A DNA stretch of 64,000 bases, taken from positions 5,663,001-5,727,000 of the forward strand of contig OY720644.1 in the NCBI GenBank assembly GCA_963169105.1, given 5' to 3'. Below, one piece after another: positions 25,436 to 35,870 of this stretch (positions are counted from its first letter, which is position 1; every line of letters starts with the position of its first letter). The translations under genes were made by a program, and so were the position numbers. The notes beneath the pieces are model-generated. The model was not told the DNA's origin. It saw only the letters and a program-made list of their open reading frames with translations, and did no database searches. The stretch comes from Ceriagrion tenellum (Eukaryota; Arthropoda; Insecta; Odonata; Coenagrionidae).

Positions 25436-25983
25436 AGTAATTTTTGGAAAAATAAATTGAAATTCTCCACCTCTTTGTTATAGGTTGATCGTTTTACCAT
25501 CAGCGCCTCCTCAATTTAATGTTTCGCGCCATTGCATCTTGAAAGAAATGCATCACTGGTAATTGCAAACTATCGAATGAAACTAACTCATTTACAACTG
25601 TTTTCCAACCCAACGTTAAAATGCATCTGAGGGAAAATAAGATTCAGAAAGCCATTTCTTAAGTATCAATTATCTAAAACTGTAGTCCCATCCACATATT
25701 ATCCAGCCAGCCACAACGGTGTGTGGCAGGTGTTGGAGGGGCATGACGTAAAGATTCATCGAAATACGCTGATAGCGTACGCAACCCTTAATGGTATATT
25801 AACTGAACAATCGAATAAAAATCTGTGGTGATCTACGGCGTCTAAAAAAATGACACATTGGAAGTTTTGCAATTGATGCAAGGGTGGCTCGCATCCTGGG
25901 TTACCTTGGTAGCCAAACACGGAGATTCTGCTCCAATTCCCAATTCGGAATTAGTGAGTCAAGAAAAAGAGTCTATCACTTCA
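25436..25983. other. No gene recognised
   Basis: AT-rich. A piece at about 25705-25745 (CAGCCACAACGGTGTGTGGC) vaguely resembles a LINE-B-like 3' UTR but is too short to assign. Confidence 0.3.
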
Positions 25984-26446
25984 AGTAGGTTGTGCAACAA
26001 ATCATTTCGCCTATAATTCAATGAATTCGGTCGCATTCCAAAGAAAAATATCTCATCCCTCCAAAGATAAACGGGTATTTACTCCGGAGAGATTATATTT
26101 TAAAAATGAGGAAGTGATAACACTTAGATCTCGTCAAAAAATATACTGGGTACTATATATGTCTTCTAAACTGTTAATTCAATAAATCGTACGTAGAGCC
26201 GCCGCTGCAAATTCATTACAGAAGCAGAAAATAACAACCCCCGGCGCGGGGCTTTTAAACGTACTGCGAGAGAAAAATGAGTGAAGTTGAAGACTTCATT
26301 GATATTTTAGACAAAAAAAGTACCAGATTGCACCATTAATATTATAACATTTACTTCATGATTCTTATAGCTGCTGAAATTAAAACGTAAAATTAGAACC
26401 TGGTCTTCATTACGAGAAGAGAAAAATTTCGCACGAAATAACTTAA
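25984..26446 (+). mobile_element. MITE-A copy 4 (divergent, internally shortened)
   Basis: Follows MITE-A block order (TTCAATGAATTCGGTCGCAT, ATCTCATCCCTCCAAAG, AATGAGGAAGTGATAACACT, CCGCTGCAAATTC, TGCACCATTAATATTA, AGCTGCTGAAATTAAAAC), but blocks around the TTTTACATGG segment are missing and both ends are degenerate. Belongs with copies 3 and 6 as an older subfamily. Confidence 0.65.
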
Positions 26447-27183
26447 AATAGATCTTCTGCTTCAAATACCATGTTTCGCGACCACCAAAAAACATGTCAG
26501 GAGAGGACTGGTGATAGAATGGGGGAGAAAATAAAAGCGAACACGTGGAAGAGAGAGGAAGAATGAAGCGACAAGATCGCCGAAGGAGGGAACGCGGAAG
26601 CAGGAAAGGGCCAAAGGGGAAGGGCAGAGGAAGGGAATATCTACAGGAGTCTTATAAAAGAGGGAGAAGTAAGGGTTTAAGGAGGGGAAGGAGAGGGAGG
26701 GTGAGGGGGGGGGGAGAAATGGCGGGGCGGGAAACTTGGGAAGTCAGCTGAGGAAGGAACCGCAGAGACGACAATTTTGTTAAGCAACACCCGGTGAACG
26801 AGGAATGGAAATACAAGGAACGGGAGAGGGGAAAGGCAAAGAAGAAGAAAGGTCGTGCCGAGGATGAAGCAAAGGGGCGGTGCGCGTCACAAAATGAGTT
26901 AAGGATGAAGCAAAGAGGAGAAGTTAAGCTAGAGGAGAAGGGGAGAAGAACAGCACAACTTGGTGGCACTCGCTCGCAAGGAGCGTGGCGACCTGTGAGA
27001 AGAAAGCAAAAAAGTAAAGAGAGGCTACTTTTTTTCTAATTATGGGGACCTTTTAGGCTCGCAAGACCTTCTACAACCATATATTTGAGTTTAGTGAATG
27101 TGGTTTTAACTTGGTAAACGGTTAAAGATGTTTTGAAAGACTTAAAAATGTCGGTACTTTTTTCGTCGATACACTAATATGAA
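26447..27183. other. Polypurine tract (about 26530-27025)
   Basis: About 490 bases of GGA/GAA/GGG-rich plus-strand sequence resembling the tract at 23.3 kb in composition. Predicted frames are low-complexity K/R/E/G text and are not supported as proteins. Confidence 0.45.
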
Positions 27184-27950
27184 GAAATGGAAGATATTTT
27201 TGGCACCCGGTATAACATGAAAATAAACAAGCTCAAGACTAAATTGATGGTGGTAAGCAGACACGGGACGAGAGTAGAGCTGGTTCTAGGAGGAGAAGCA
27301 CTAGAGACGGTGGACGAGTTTGTTTATTTGGGAAGAAAAATAACATCAGATGGGCGGAGCAAGATGGAAATAGTAAGCCGCATTAACCAGGCCAAGTTAG
27401 CATTCTACAAGAAAAACAAACTCTCCACCGCAAGCAACATTAATTTAAGGATTAGGAAATTGCTATTGAGGACTTTCGTATGGAGCGTTCCTCTCTATGG
27501 TAGTGAGACCTGGACAATTGGAAAGAGAGAGAAGGAAAGAACGGAGGCATTATTTGAAGTGTGGTGCTGTAGGAAAATGCTGAGCATACCCTGGGTGGCA
27601 AGAGTCACGAACGAGGAGGTGTTTAACAGGGTAGGGGAAATACGGTGTCTACTCCAATTGCTAAATAAGAGAAGGAACGCCTGGATTGGCAATATTCTCC
27701 GACACGTAAGCTTGGTTAAGACCATACTAGAAGGTACAGTAGAGGGAAAAAAACCAGAGGGGCAGACCTAGACTGGGCTATATGGGACAGTTGATGAAGG
27801 AACTAGGTAGCAAATCGTACAGTGAAGTGAAAAGATTGGCCCAAGATCGGATAAAGTGGAAGACTGTTGCAGACCAATCCTAGGATTGTAACCAGAGAAG
27901 AAGACTATTATGAATATACCGCAAATGATATTAAATCAGATCAATCAATG
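27184..27950 (+). pseudogene. RTE-like non-LTR retrotransposon, 3' fragment (copy 4, best preserved)
   Basis: The plus frame (from 27187, 194 residues) has FGTRYNMKINKLKTKLMVVS, a strand of the RT fingers/palm-end, then DEFVYLGRKITSDGRS, RINQAKLAFYKKNKL, LLRTFVWSVPLYGSETWTIG, ALFEVWCCRKMLSIPW, TNEEVFNRVGEI and NAWIGNILRH. All are in the order found in RTE reverse transcriptase thumbs. The frame stops after KKPEGQT, but a one-base shift restores RPRLGYMGQLMKELGSKSY and VKRLAQDRIKW. It is 5'-truncated just downstream of where the FADD motif would be. Confidence 0.87.
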
Positions 27951-28439
27951 CATTAAAAAACGAGGAAAATAATGGTACCTGTCACATAATAAGAGTTTAA
28001 ATGGTTTACTTTCAACAGGCGTTCAAACTCCAGTCTCCAAACAAGTTGCGGAGAGTAAGTGGCCGAGGTCAGCAGTTGAATTCCATCGACGGACCTTCGA
28101 TAGCTCAACAATGCTTGATATTCACAATCACAACAATGCTTGATGTTCACACTCACTGACCATTATCTCTATTCTATCAAATTCCACCACATTCAGCGAC
28201 TCTAATAACATGACTCAGTTTGTATGTTGCTATAGATGTGAAATTTGGTCAGAAATTAATTATAATGCCAATTACGCTCAATATGGGGGCATGCGGTTGT
28301 TTTCAGCAGAGATGATACTTTTGGTGCTTTATTCAGGCAAGTTCAGTAAACCATAAAATAATAATGGAAAGAAATTGAACGATACACTTTGAAATAAAAT
28401 TTTACACAATGAAAAATCCATAAAGAAATCCTCAAATGC
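27951..28439. other. No gene recognised
   Basis: AT-rich. A short direct duplication (ACAATGCTTGAT followed by TTCACA) occurs at 28109-28152. Confidence 0.3.
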
Positions 28440-29000
28440 TTAAGGTAGTCCGAGCGAGATAGTTCCCTAGTCATAATAGAGACCATATTCGAATTATACG
28501 TTTTGATTTCACTAACTGTAGGACAGATCAAGTAAATATTGCATTATTAATGGTGCAATGATAAATATTTATATGACACAAATTGTAAGTAATTAAATGA
28601 AAATATCTAAATAAGTATTTAACTTGACTCATTTTTTTTCGCGCGGTGCGTTTGAAACTCCTTCAAAATGGAAGGTTTTTTTGTGATACCCAAGAACTTA
28701 TTGCTGTGACAATATGATTAATTTTCAGAAACAGTTGACAAAACATAAACTACACGCTGGTAGTGTTTTTAATGACATCTAAGTGTTATAAATTCCTCAT
28801 TTTGTAAATAATGTCTCTCTGGAGTGCATACACTAACCATTTCCCATTTAAAAGGGCTGGTATTTTTTGGCAAATATCTCCGGAAGTAATGTGGTAAGGC
28901 GTTGAATTTTTGTGTCATTGGATAGGTGAGATATTTTTCTTTAAAATGAGATCTAATTCATTGATTTCTAAGTCAAATGATATTTCGCTCAAACTATCAT
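28440..29000 (-). mobile_element. MITE-A copy 5
   Basis: Full-length copy on the minus strand. Plus-strand start TTAAGGTAGTCCGAGCGAGA (the family's right end), plus-strand end TTTCGCTCAAACTATCATAA. Internal blocks are all present in reverse complement order, including GTGCGTTTGAAACTCCTTC. It is closer to copies 1, 2 and 9 than to the divergent subfamily. Confidence 0.87.
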
Positions 29001-29337
29001 AATGAATGACAATGTAAATTAAATTAAAAGAAAATCCAACTAAAGAGGTGGAATAATAAAAATTTTACGAACATGATAATAATGAAAACTAGCTCATATA
29101 GTTTAAACCAGTTTGTTTGACCACTCGCAGAGAAGTGAGAATAAATAGGATGACTCAGGAAACACAGAAAAGAGGGCGATTTGCGAAATCGTTTGAGTGA
29201 GAGGAATGAAGAATTTGAAGACGCGAGAATGGCAACTCGCGGGGGATAGTGCGTGGAAGTTTAATCCACCAATTTCTTAATCGGATGGCACAATTTTCGA
29301 AAGCTACTTCTCAAAAGAGTGAACAATAGCTGGCCGG
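29001..29337. other. No gene recognised
   Basis: AT-rich, no frame or repeat supported. Confidence 0.3.
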
Positions 29338-29530
29338 AAGTGAAAGGGCTTAAGCCCTCGATTTGCTGAGCCAAGGGTCGCGAGATCGAATGCCGCCGGG
29401 ATGAAATTTTCACCACTCAGGACGCCTGCGCGGTTGTGTTCGTCTTTTGTTATATACCCCGTGTGTGTAAATAAGGCGGCGATTGCGCCGCATTCGAACG
29501 AGTAAATAAAAGTGAATAAATAAAAGCGAG
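29338..29530 (+). mobile_element. tRNA-like SINE candidate
   Basis: The 5' part reads AAGGGCTTAAGCCCTCGATT, TTGCTGAGCCAAGGGTCGCG, AGATCGAATGCCGCCGGGAT, which resembles a tRNA-derived SINE head: a GGTCGCGAGATCGAATGCC block is a plausible B box (GGTTCGANNCC-like). A unique body follows and an A-rich repetitive tail (GTAAATAAAAGTGAATAAATAAAAG) ends it. The A box is not clear and no target duplication was found. Alternative: fortuitous B-box-like sequence. Confidence 0.4.
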
Positions 29531-30123
29531 AGAATGGGTTGCCGGAGAACAAGTAGATTAGCTAAAATTAAATCATTAACTTTAAAAATACTTAAAACAT
29601 GAGCACAAAACCTAATTCCAAGGTTCACTTTGGCTCATACATTTTTCCCGTCGGGAGAAAAGATAATTTTAAAGACTAATCGTCGTGAAAAAGCAAACAA
29701 TTTGAACGGTTTAATGATTAAAAAAAAAAATTCGAAAATGCTCAAAGACTTCTATCATTAGGCGTTCATCCCCTAGGCAGGAGGTGAGAATTGGAATGAC
29801 TTGAGAAATAAATCGAAGCGAGCGATGGAGAATGAACGAATGGGGGGGGGGTGGGGGAGGAGGAGAATGAAGAAGAGTTTTGGGAGGGCAGGGGGGGTGG
29901 TTTCTCGCGAGGGTTGGACGAGGGGTGGGAAGGAAAAGGAAAGAAGGCGCATCCGGAGGCAGACTCGGTGGCAGTCAGATAACATGGGTTATGACACTTG
30001 TGGAGGAGAATAAAACTGGCAGAGCGCGGAGTTTTGGGATGAGCGGGAAAGGGGAGGGTTGGTGGGGGGGGAGGAGGCGATGATAGTCGGAAGGGGGAAG
30101 GAGGGAAACGGGGACGGCGATAC

Positions 30124-30158
<35 letters not shown>

Positions 30159-31699
30159 GCGTGAGGTTAATATGAAAACCGAACCCCTGTACTGAAAGTG
30201 GGACTCGCCGGCGGGAGGGCTCGGGTTTGTTGGCGTTTGGGGGTGGGCAGGAGGGCAGGCAGGAAGAGGAATGATGGTTTGGAAGACGGGGAGGAGGAGG
30301 TTGGAGAAGGACCGGATAGGGTGGGTTGGGGGAGGGGGAGGGTTGTGAGGGGCGAAAGAAACTTGGCCGTTTTATTTTCCCTTCGCATTCTCGTTTCTTT
30401 AAGGCCGCTGCTGCAGACTCTCGTCAGAGACGGCAGCGCTCCCACTTTTAGCTTGTTCCACCAGAAGACCTCTTTCTTCCTTCCCTCCCTCTCTGCGACG
30501 CAGCACCAAAAGCACCGCCGCTACACCAACCTCGCCCTCCTCTCACGGCTCTCTCCCCCACCCATCGGAAAACACCCTCCCTCTGCTCTTTATTCCTCAA
30601 AGAGAGTAGAAACACGACTTCGAAGTCTTGCGAAGAAGGTTTTTATTTATTTTTCTTTTTTCCCAAGGAACGGAGAGTCTGTCTTGGAATTTCTATCAAT
30701 TCCCCTCGGAGCCTCTCTCCTTCCCTCCCCCTCTTCCTTTCCCCCCCCCCTCGGTGCCCGTATCTCCCCTAAAAAAAGAAAAAACCCACCCTATCCGCGG
30801 TCTCTCCCATCTCTCCACCCTTTCCTGCCCAGCCCGACGACTCTTCAGTGATGCTCTCCCTATAGGCGGGGGTGGTGGTAGTGATGGATGCTGAGTGGTC
30901 CAAACCCCTTTCGTCTTCTCGTTTTGAGAATTAAAAACTCACAGCCGGTGAAAAAAAGATAATAGGGGGGGAGAGGCATTCTTTACGACACAGGACGGCG
31001 GTGCCTCCTTGGGCGAACTCCCCGACAAAACCTTTACCGTCTTCACCCTCAAATCCCATACATCATGTCCAACAAATCCCGTCACTTCCGTTCTCACCTT
31101 TCAATTCTTAAAAACGTCCCCTCCTCCCTGCTCCCCTGCACCCAAGAATACGATCACCCAAGAATTTTTTACTCTTGAGCTTCCTGACTTGGTCTCGGCA
31201 TGAGGCGACTTTACAGAAACAGAAAGATTTTTAAAATATATATATATATTTATCATTTTATTTCAGAAATATATCTTTTTACCTAAAAACTAAACTCAGA
31301 CTTTCATTGAGGATTCAATTTCGTCACCTATCGGCAGTTTTTAAGGGATTGAGGGGCTTTTTGAAAAAAATGGGGGCTGTTGATTTTGGGAGTAAGAACA
31401 GAGTTGACGCTACGGGACTAGTCTCTGAAAAACTGAACTTAAAAAAATAACTTGATGCTTACATTTATGTTATAACAGTATAGATTTGTTAAAAGTTTTG
31501 GACAAAATGGGGTTGGGAGGCGTTCCACTGAAAAAAATTAATCTTAAGGCCTAATTAAATGTAATCTACATTTTGATGCATGTCTTGACATGGATAGGAT
31601 TCCAATACTAGCCAACGTAAGGACATCAGCAACTCTGAACAACTTTTGAAATTGTTCTCCCACTTATTACCCCTATAACTAACGTTTCACGCACTCATG
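29531..31699. other. Polypurine tract, (GA)n and pyrimidine-rich block; no gene
   Basis: 29800-30360 is strongly purine-rich on the plus strand with a (GA)n microsatellite at 30125-30156. 30470-30860 switches to pyrimidine-rich (CCCTCC, CTCTC). The longest frame (217 residues, 30198-30851) crosses this switch and is compositional (G/R-rich then S/P/L-rich) without domains, so I do not call it a gene. A short (TA)n lies at 31237-31250. Confidence 0.45.
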
Positions 31700-32200
31700 C
31701 CTCGTATGTGGAAGAGAGAGGCTAAACGTAGAGCTATCCTGAGAGGAGAGAAATTAGAGTAAGTGGATTCCTGCACTTATCTCGGAAGTACCATCACGTG
31801 GGACGGAAGAAGTACAACGGACATCAAGCGGAGAATAGCCCAAGCTAAGAAGGCGTTCATGGGAAAAGGACAACTGCAGAGCTCAAAGAAAATAGGACTA
31901 AAAATCAGGAAACAGTAAGCGAAAATATTCGTGTGAAGTGTGGCACTCTGTGGATCGGAAGCATGAACCATTGGAAAAGCTGACCAGAACAGACTAGAAG
32001 ACTTCGAAATCTGGTGCTGGAGGGAGATGCTGAAGAAAAAAATGGACGGACAAATAAGAAATGATGAAGTGTACAGAAGAGTAGAAGAGGAAAGGACCAT
32101 GAAGTCAACAGTTTTCATTTTTAGGGCAGAGAGGATAGTGAGGAACGGAGAGATGCTGTTAACCAATCTTCGGACTGACTACAACTTATAGCGACGAGAG
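31700..32200 (+). pseudogene. RTE-like non-LTR retrotransposon, 3' fragment (copy 5)
   Basis: Plus-strand translation gives CTYLGSTITWDGRSTTDIKR, RIAQAKKAFMGKGQL, KIGLKIRKQ(stop)AKIFV, SVALCGSEAWTIGKADQNR, LEDFEIWCWREML, RNDEVYRRVEEERT. Multiple in-frame stops show it is dead. Similar in order to copy 4 and copy 2. The catalytic portion is missing. Confidence 0.8.
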
Positions 32201-32433
32201 AAGAGCTTATGTAAATAACAGGGAGAGAATCCAGAATTTCGAGATTATGGATCGCGACCTTAGAGGCATTGGCAGACGTAGGCATTGACTGCCTTCCTCC
32301 GCCGTACGAAGAAGGCTTGCAGACACTTAACTCTTCCACTCAATAGGGCCACTTGATTAAATGTCTCGATACTTGACAGTCATTATAATACGCATTAATC
32401 CGCCACTAGACATAGCAAAAGCTGAAATGTTTA

Positions 32434-32900
32434 AAGTAGATTGAGCATGATATCATTTCGCAGAGAATTCAATGTGCTTGGTCTCATTTTAAAGAAAACA
32501 ATCTCAACCGTCCGGTAATCAGCAAGGGTATCAGCCCCCTTGCTGCACTACTTTTCCATATACCTATATAACTAGAAATAACAGCCATTTTATGCGGGCA
32601 AATGTGCGTGCATGCACTCCAGAGAGAGTGCATTTAAACAACTAAGTATTTCTTACACTAGATGTCGCCATTAATTTAACAGTTTGTAGTTTTTACGTTT
32701 TTTCAACCATTGAAAAATCATTTAGTCACCGCAGTAATTTTTTCAGGATTAAAAAAAAACTTCCATTGTGAATCCCTTCCAAAACGTAACGCGTGAAAAA
32801 AATGTAATTAGGTGAAAGACTTATACAGATATATTTATTTCATCTATCAGAATTTCAGCTATATAAATAAATGATATTGCACCCTTAATAAGCAATGATT
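32434..32900 (+). mobile_element. MITE-A copy 6, left part (interrupted)
   Basis: Reads GAGCATGATATCATTTCGCA, TTCAATGTGCTTGGTCTCAT, ACCGCAGTAATTTTTTCAGG, and ends at about GCACCCTTAATAAGCAATGA, exactly where MITE-A copies have GCACCATTAATAATGCAAT. The element resumes at 34302 after a LINE insertion. Divergent subfamily. Confidence 0.7.
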
Positions 32901-34300
32901 ACAGGGATTCGATGGCATAACTGCCGATATCTTCAAACGGCTTATTGCTGTTACAGCCCCCGTGCTGGTATAGTATCCAATGTGAGTATATCGACAAGAG
33001 TTTCCTTTAACGCTTAAAAAAGCAGTCATTATTACTATTCACGAGAAAGGATGTTGTATAAATGTGGAAAACTATCGTGCAATATCCCTCTTTTCATTAT
33101 TTTCAAAATGTTTCGAAAAACTAATCGAAAAAAGGCTTATGAACTTTCTCCATAAGATTCAGTTTATTTCCCAGGGGCATTTTGTATTTAGGAGTAACTT
33201 TAGAACTGAAGACGCATAAATGAATATCTTTCAAACTATTTTCAATGCATTAAATCTTAAACAGCGTATAACAACCTTATTTCTTGATATAAAGAGAGGC
33301 TTTTGATACTCTTGACCATGATATCCTCCTAGGTAAACTAAATCAAACTGGAATCAGATGTATTGCACTACAGTGGTTTAGAACATTTATTTTTGTGTTC
33401 TAAAATATTAGAATGAGTAACTGCTACAGTGAATGCAAACTTAGAAAGGCTGGTATTCCGCAAGTTTTGCTTCTGGAGCTTATCCTTTTCCTAATATATA
33501 TCAACGATTTTTTGCCCAAAAAAATTCACGGGAATGTGACAGCTAACGCTAACGTTATAGCTTTAAAATACGACGGTTAATCCTGAAATATTGTTAGAGA
33601 AAAAATGGAAAAAGATCTAGTATTACGTAGGAATTGGTCTATTCTGTTATCTAAATTGATTCTGATATCTGAATTGATCTAGTCTCTATGTACAAAATCA
33701 AATAATGACGTACGATCTCTGCTGTAGATATAGAGATCACTGGAATATAGTGCGTTCGTATTAAGTATCATTCCCTTGAATGTTTAAAGAATAATTTTAC
33801 AAACTGCAACCTAATAGAAGACGTTTCAGAATTTTAATACCTAGGGTTATTAATTAATGATTAAGTAAAATGCACCAAAAATGTCAACAATGACATAAAC
33901 ATTACGAATATATCTTTCAAAATTGTATTTCAGGCGTGATAAATGTCCTTTTCCTTTACTTAAGTTTGTTTTTCAGCTCTTACAGAATCAATATTGACTT
34001 ACGGCATACAATGGTGGGGATGAGCCCATAAAAATTCAAGTAACTCATTATTGTATTTACAAGAGAGAATTTTGCATAATCTCATGCAGGCAACCAGACC
34101 CTTTCCCATTGTCTACTGAGTTAAACATACCACCAATCCGTTATCTATACTCTCACAGAGTTCAAAAAACCTTTGCCTAAGAAGTTGTAACATCGCAAGT
34201 AAACTTACAAAGAATTATTTCCTTCATTTGCGAGGAATGTATGAATTATTACCACCCAATCCAGCATAGAGAAAAGCTTTGAAAGCAATTAAATTCATTT
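32901..34300 (+). pseudogene. Non-LTR retrotransposon RT pseudogene inserted in MITE-A copy 6
   Basis: Translation by sections in all three plus frames gives a recognisable but shattered reverse transcriptase: FDGITADIFKRL, then VENYRAISLFSLFSKCFEKL (RT block 2-like), QFISQGHFVFRSN, AFDTLDHDILLGKLNQTGIR, LFLIYINDF, the degenerate place of the catalytic YADD, DVSEF(stop)YLGLLIND, SILTYGIQWWG, LQERILHNLMQATR and FLHLRGMYELLPPN. The order is that of Jockey/CR1/I-type LINE proteins. It has many stops and frameshifts and no endonuclease domain. It lies precisely between the two halves of a MITE-A copy, so it inserted after that MITE. Confidence 0.75.
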
Positions 34301-34301
34301 A

Positions 34302-34403
34302 ATTACTTAATTCCTCCGACATCTGCTGAAATTAAAACAATTTGAATAAAATTTGAATGCAGTCTCCATTACCACAAGGAAATAATCTCGCTCAAAATAC
34401 CTT
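34302..34403 (+). mobile_element. MITE-A copy 6, right part
   Basis: Continues the family after the LINE insertion: ATCTGCTGAAATTAAAAC, TGCAGTCTCCATTACCACAA and ATCTCGCTCAAAATACCTT at the end. It completes the copy begun at 32434. Confidence 0.65.
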
Positions 34404-34667
34404 CGAGGAGTTCGAATATTATTCTTAAAGAGGCGTTTTCAGTCCGCGATTCTTTCATTGCCACGGTTGAATGGTAGTACTAAAAAATTGCATTATTTGT
34501 CGCCTCAAAGATGAGGCAAGAGGGTAAACTTTAGTTAATAAAGTTCAAATGAATCGTATTAGAAAGAAAAAACCGTAAACAACGATTCATACACATGAAC
34601 CGTCGCCACCATTTCTAAGAAACCCTTGAAATGGGAGCCATACGACATTCACATAACCATAGAGTAA

Positions 34668-34668
<1 letters not shown>
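34404..34668. other. No gene recognised
   Basis: AT-rich sequence before the (TA)n/palindrome array. Confidence 0.3.

Positions 34669-34732
<64 letters not shown>
34669..34732. repeat. (TA)n microsatellite, array 1
   Basis: About 32 TA units. The following sequence (AAATACGTTGATGGATTGG) is the outer end of a PLE terminal unit, the same junction as at 41899. Confidence 0.95.
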
Positions 34733-34736
<4 letters not shown>

Positions 34737-34773
34737 CGTTGATGGATTGGAGTCAGCCATGCGGCGATGAACA
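34733..34773. repeat. Outer part of PLE terminal unit, left side only
   Basis: The sequence TACGTTGATGGATTGGAGTC and onward matches 41899-41935 of the PLE locus. It is present only on the left side of palindrome P1, because the right arm ends earlier at CACATCGTG before the next (TA)n. Confidence 0.8.
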
Positions 34774-34991
34774 CACGATGTGGATAGGATGGAGGAGATA
34801 GACACACAAAAAAAGAGACGATCACACTTACATAGCTAGCTTTCGGAACTAGTCCGTCTTCAAGGCGTATCACGGAACAAAATCATTTTGTTCCGTGATA
34901 CGCCTTGAAGACGGACTAGTTCCGAAAGCTAGCTATGTAAGTGTGATCGTCTCTTTTTTTGTGTGTCTATCTCCTCCATCCTATCCACATC

Positions 34992-34994
<3 letters not shown>
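34774..34994. repeat. Perfect palindrome P1 (two inverted PLE terminal units)
   Basis: I compared both arms base by base: the 110-base left arm (34774-34883) and the right arm (34885-34994) are exact reverse complements with a single unpaired C at 34884. Each arm, read outward, contains TTGAAGA, a GGACTAGTTCC stem-loop, GAAA, GCTAGC, then U-A, which is hammerhead order with one deviation in the CUGANGA box. On the plus strand these lie at 34905-34911 and 34924-34927. The left arm plus its outer extension is identical to 41900-42044 of the PLE. Both ends abut (TA)n. It encodes nothing. Confidence 0.92.

Positions 34995-35037
<43 letters not shown>
34995..35037. repeat. (TA)n microsatellite, array 2
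   Basis: TA repeats separating palindromes P1 and P2; the P1 right arm ends directly in it. Confidence 0.95.
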
Positions 35038-35041
<4 letters not shown>

Positions 35042-35067
35042 GCACTTAGGATCACTTAGGTGACGAA

Positions 35068-35300
35068 TATATAAAAGTTTGCCAGAGGAAGGCAGACGAC
35101 AAACACAGAAAACAAAAAAATGATGAACACACAAAGTTTCTTGATATTTCGGTGCCACTAGCACCTTGGTCGCAAGAGCGAAGACTCAGTCTTCGCTCTT
35201 GCGACCAAGGTGCTAGTGGCACCGAAATATCAAGAAACTTTGTAAGTGTGTTCATCATTTTTTTGTTTTCTGTGTTTGTCGTCTGCCTTCCTCTGGCAAA

Positions 35301-35310
<10 letters not shown>
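35068..35310. repeat. Near-perfect palindrome P2 (second PLE terminal family)
   Basis: The arms of about 119 bases are reverse complements around a single C at 35187. The only difference I found is a 4-base AAGT insertion in the right arm near 35242. Each arm, read outward, has CTTGCGACC, a strong stem-loop GGTGC-TAGT-GGCACC, GAAA and TATC, then TGTAAGTGTG and a T-run, a layout parallel to P1 although the sequence differs. P2 therefore represents a related but distinct terminal family. The hammerhead CUGANGA box is not intact here. Confidence 0.9.

Positions 35311-35366
<56 letters not shown>
35305..35366. repeat. (TA)n microsatellite, array 3
   Basis: TA repeats directly following P2 (the first few bases overlap the palindrome's AT-rich edge). 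The right flank is CATCCCGCTATCATTTTG, closely matching the reverse-complement flank of the PLE-associated (TA)n at 41819-41899. Confidence 0.95.
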
Positions 35367-35370
<4 letters not shown>

Positions 35371-35870
35371 CCGCTATCATTTTGCCGTCCTTACACTCTG
35401 CAACATTTTGGCATCCACCAGAAATATTTATGTATATTGCTATTTTATCGCGTATGTAGAACAACCGAGTGATTTCCGCCCTTGTGTACTATTTTGTTTT
35501 TCGACAACTATTTTTTTACAGGAGATATACGTGCACCTTGAATCCGTACAGACAGGTAACATTTTGGCATCCTTTCATAACCAATCATTATGGCGTCCAG
35601 AGTATATTTTTTACATTTGATCATCAATTTGGAATCCAATTTGTATATTTACTACCACTACGATATCTTTTTGCCGTCCTGCGCTGTTGCCAAATTTAAT
35701 TATCATTGAAACTTCGCTCTCGCTTGTCATTTTTGCAGTTTATAGCTGCTATTGCATTGAATGGGCGAACGTGTTGAACTTAACTATTAACTACTATTAA
35801 TTAAATGTACTAAAACTGCGAAACAACGATTATAATCAGCATAGGAGTAAACATTGTATCACTAGGAATA
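35367..35870. repeat. Dispersed repeat flank with TTTGGCRTCC motifs
   Basis: Contains several variants of TTTGGCATCC / TGGCGTCC / TTTGCCGTCC (near 35387, 35407, 35563, 35591, 35630, 35672). The same motif class occurs at 41640-41815 next to another (TA)n. It looks like one repeat family of which the (TA)n is part. No frame with domains is present. Confidence 0.5.

Noticed and set aside
30198..30851. 217-codon open frame, the longest outside the PLE
   Set aside because: It spans a purine-rich to pyrimidine-rich switch and its translation is compositionally biased (G/R-rich then S/P/L-rich) with no domain; the complementary strand gives an equally long mirror frame.
34587..35472. Frames encoding long IYIYIY stretches
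   Set aside because: They are translations of (TA)n microsatellites, not proteins.
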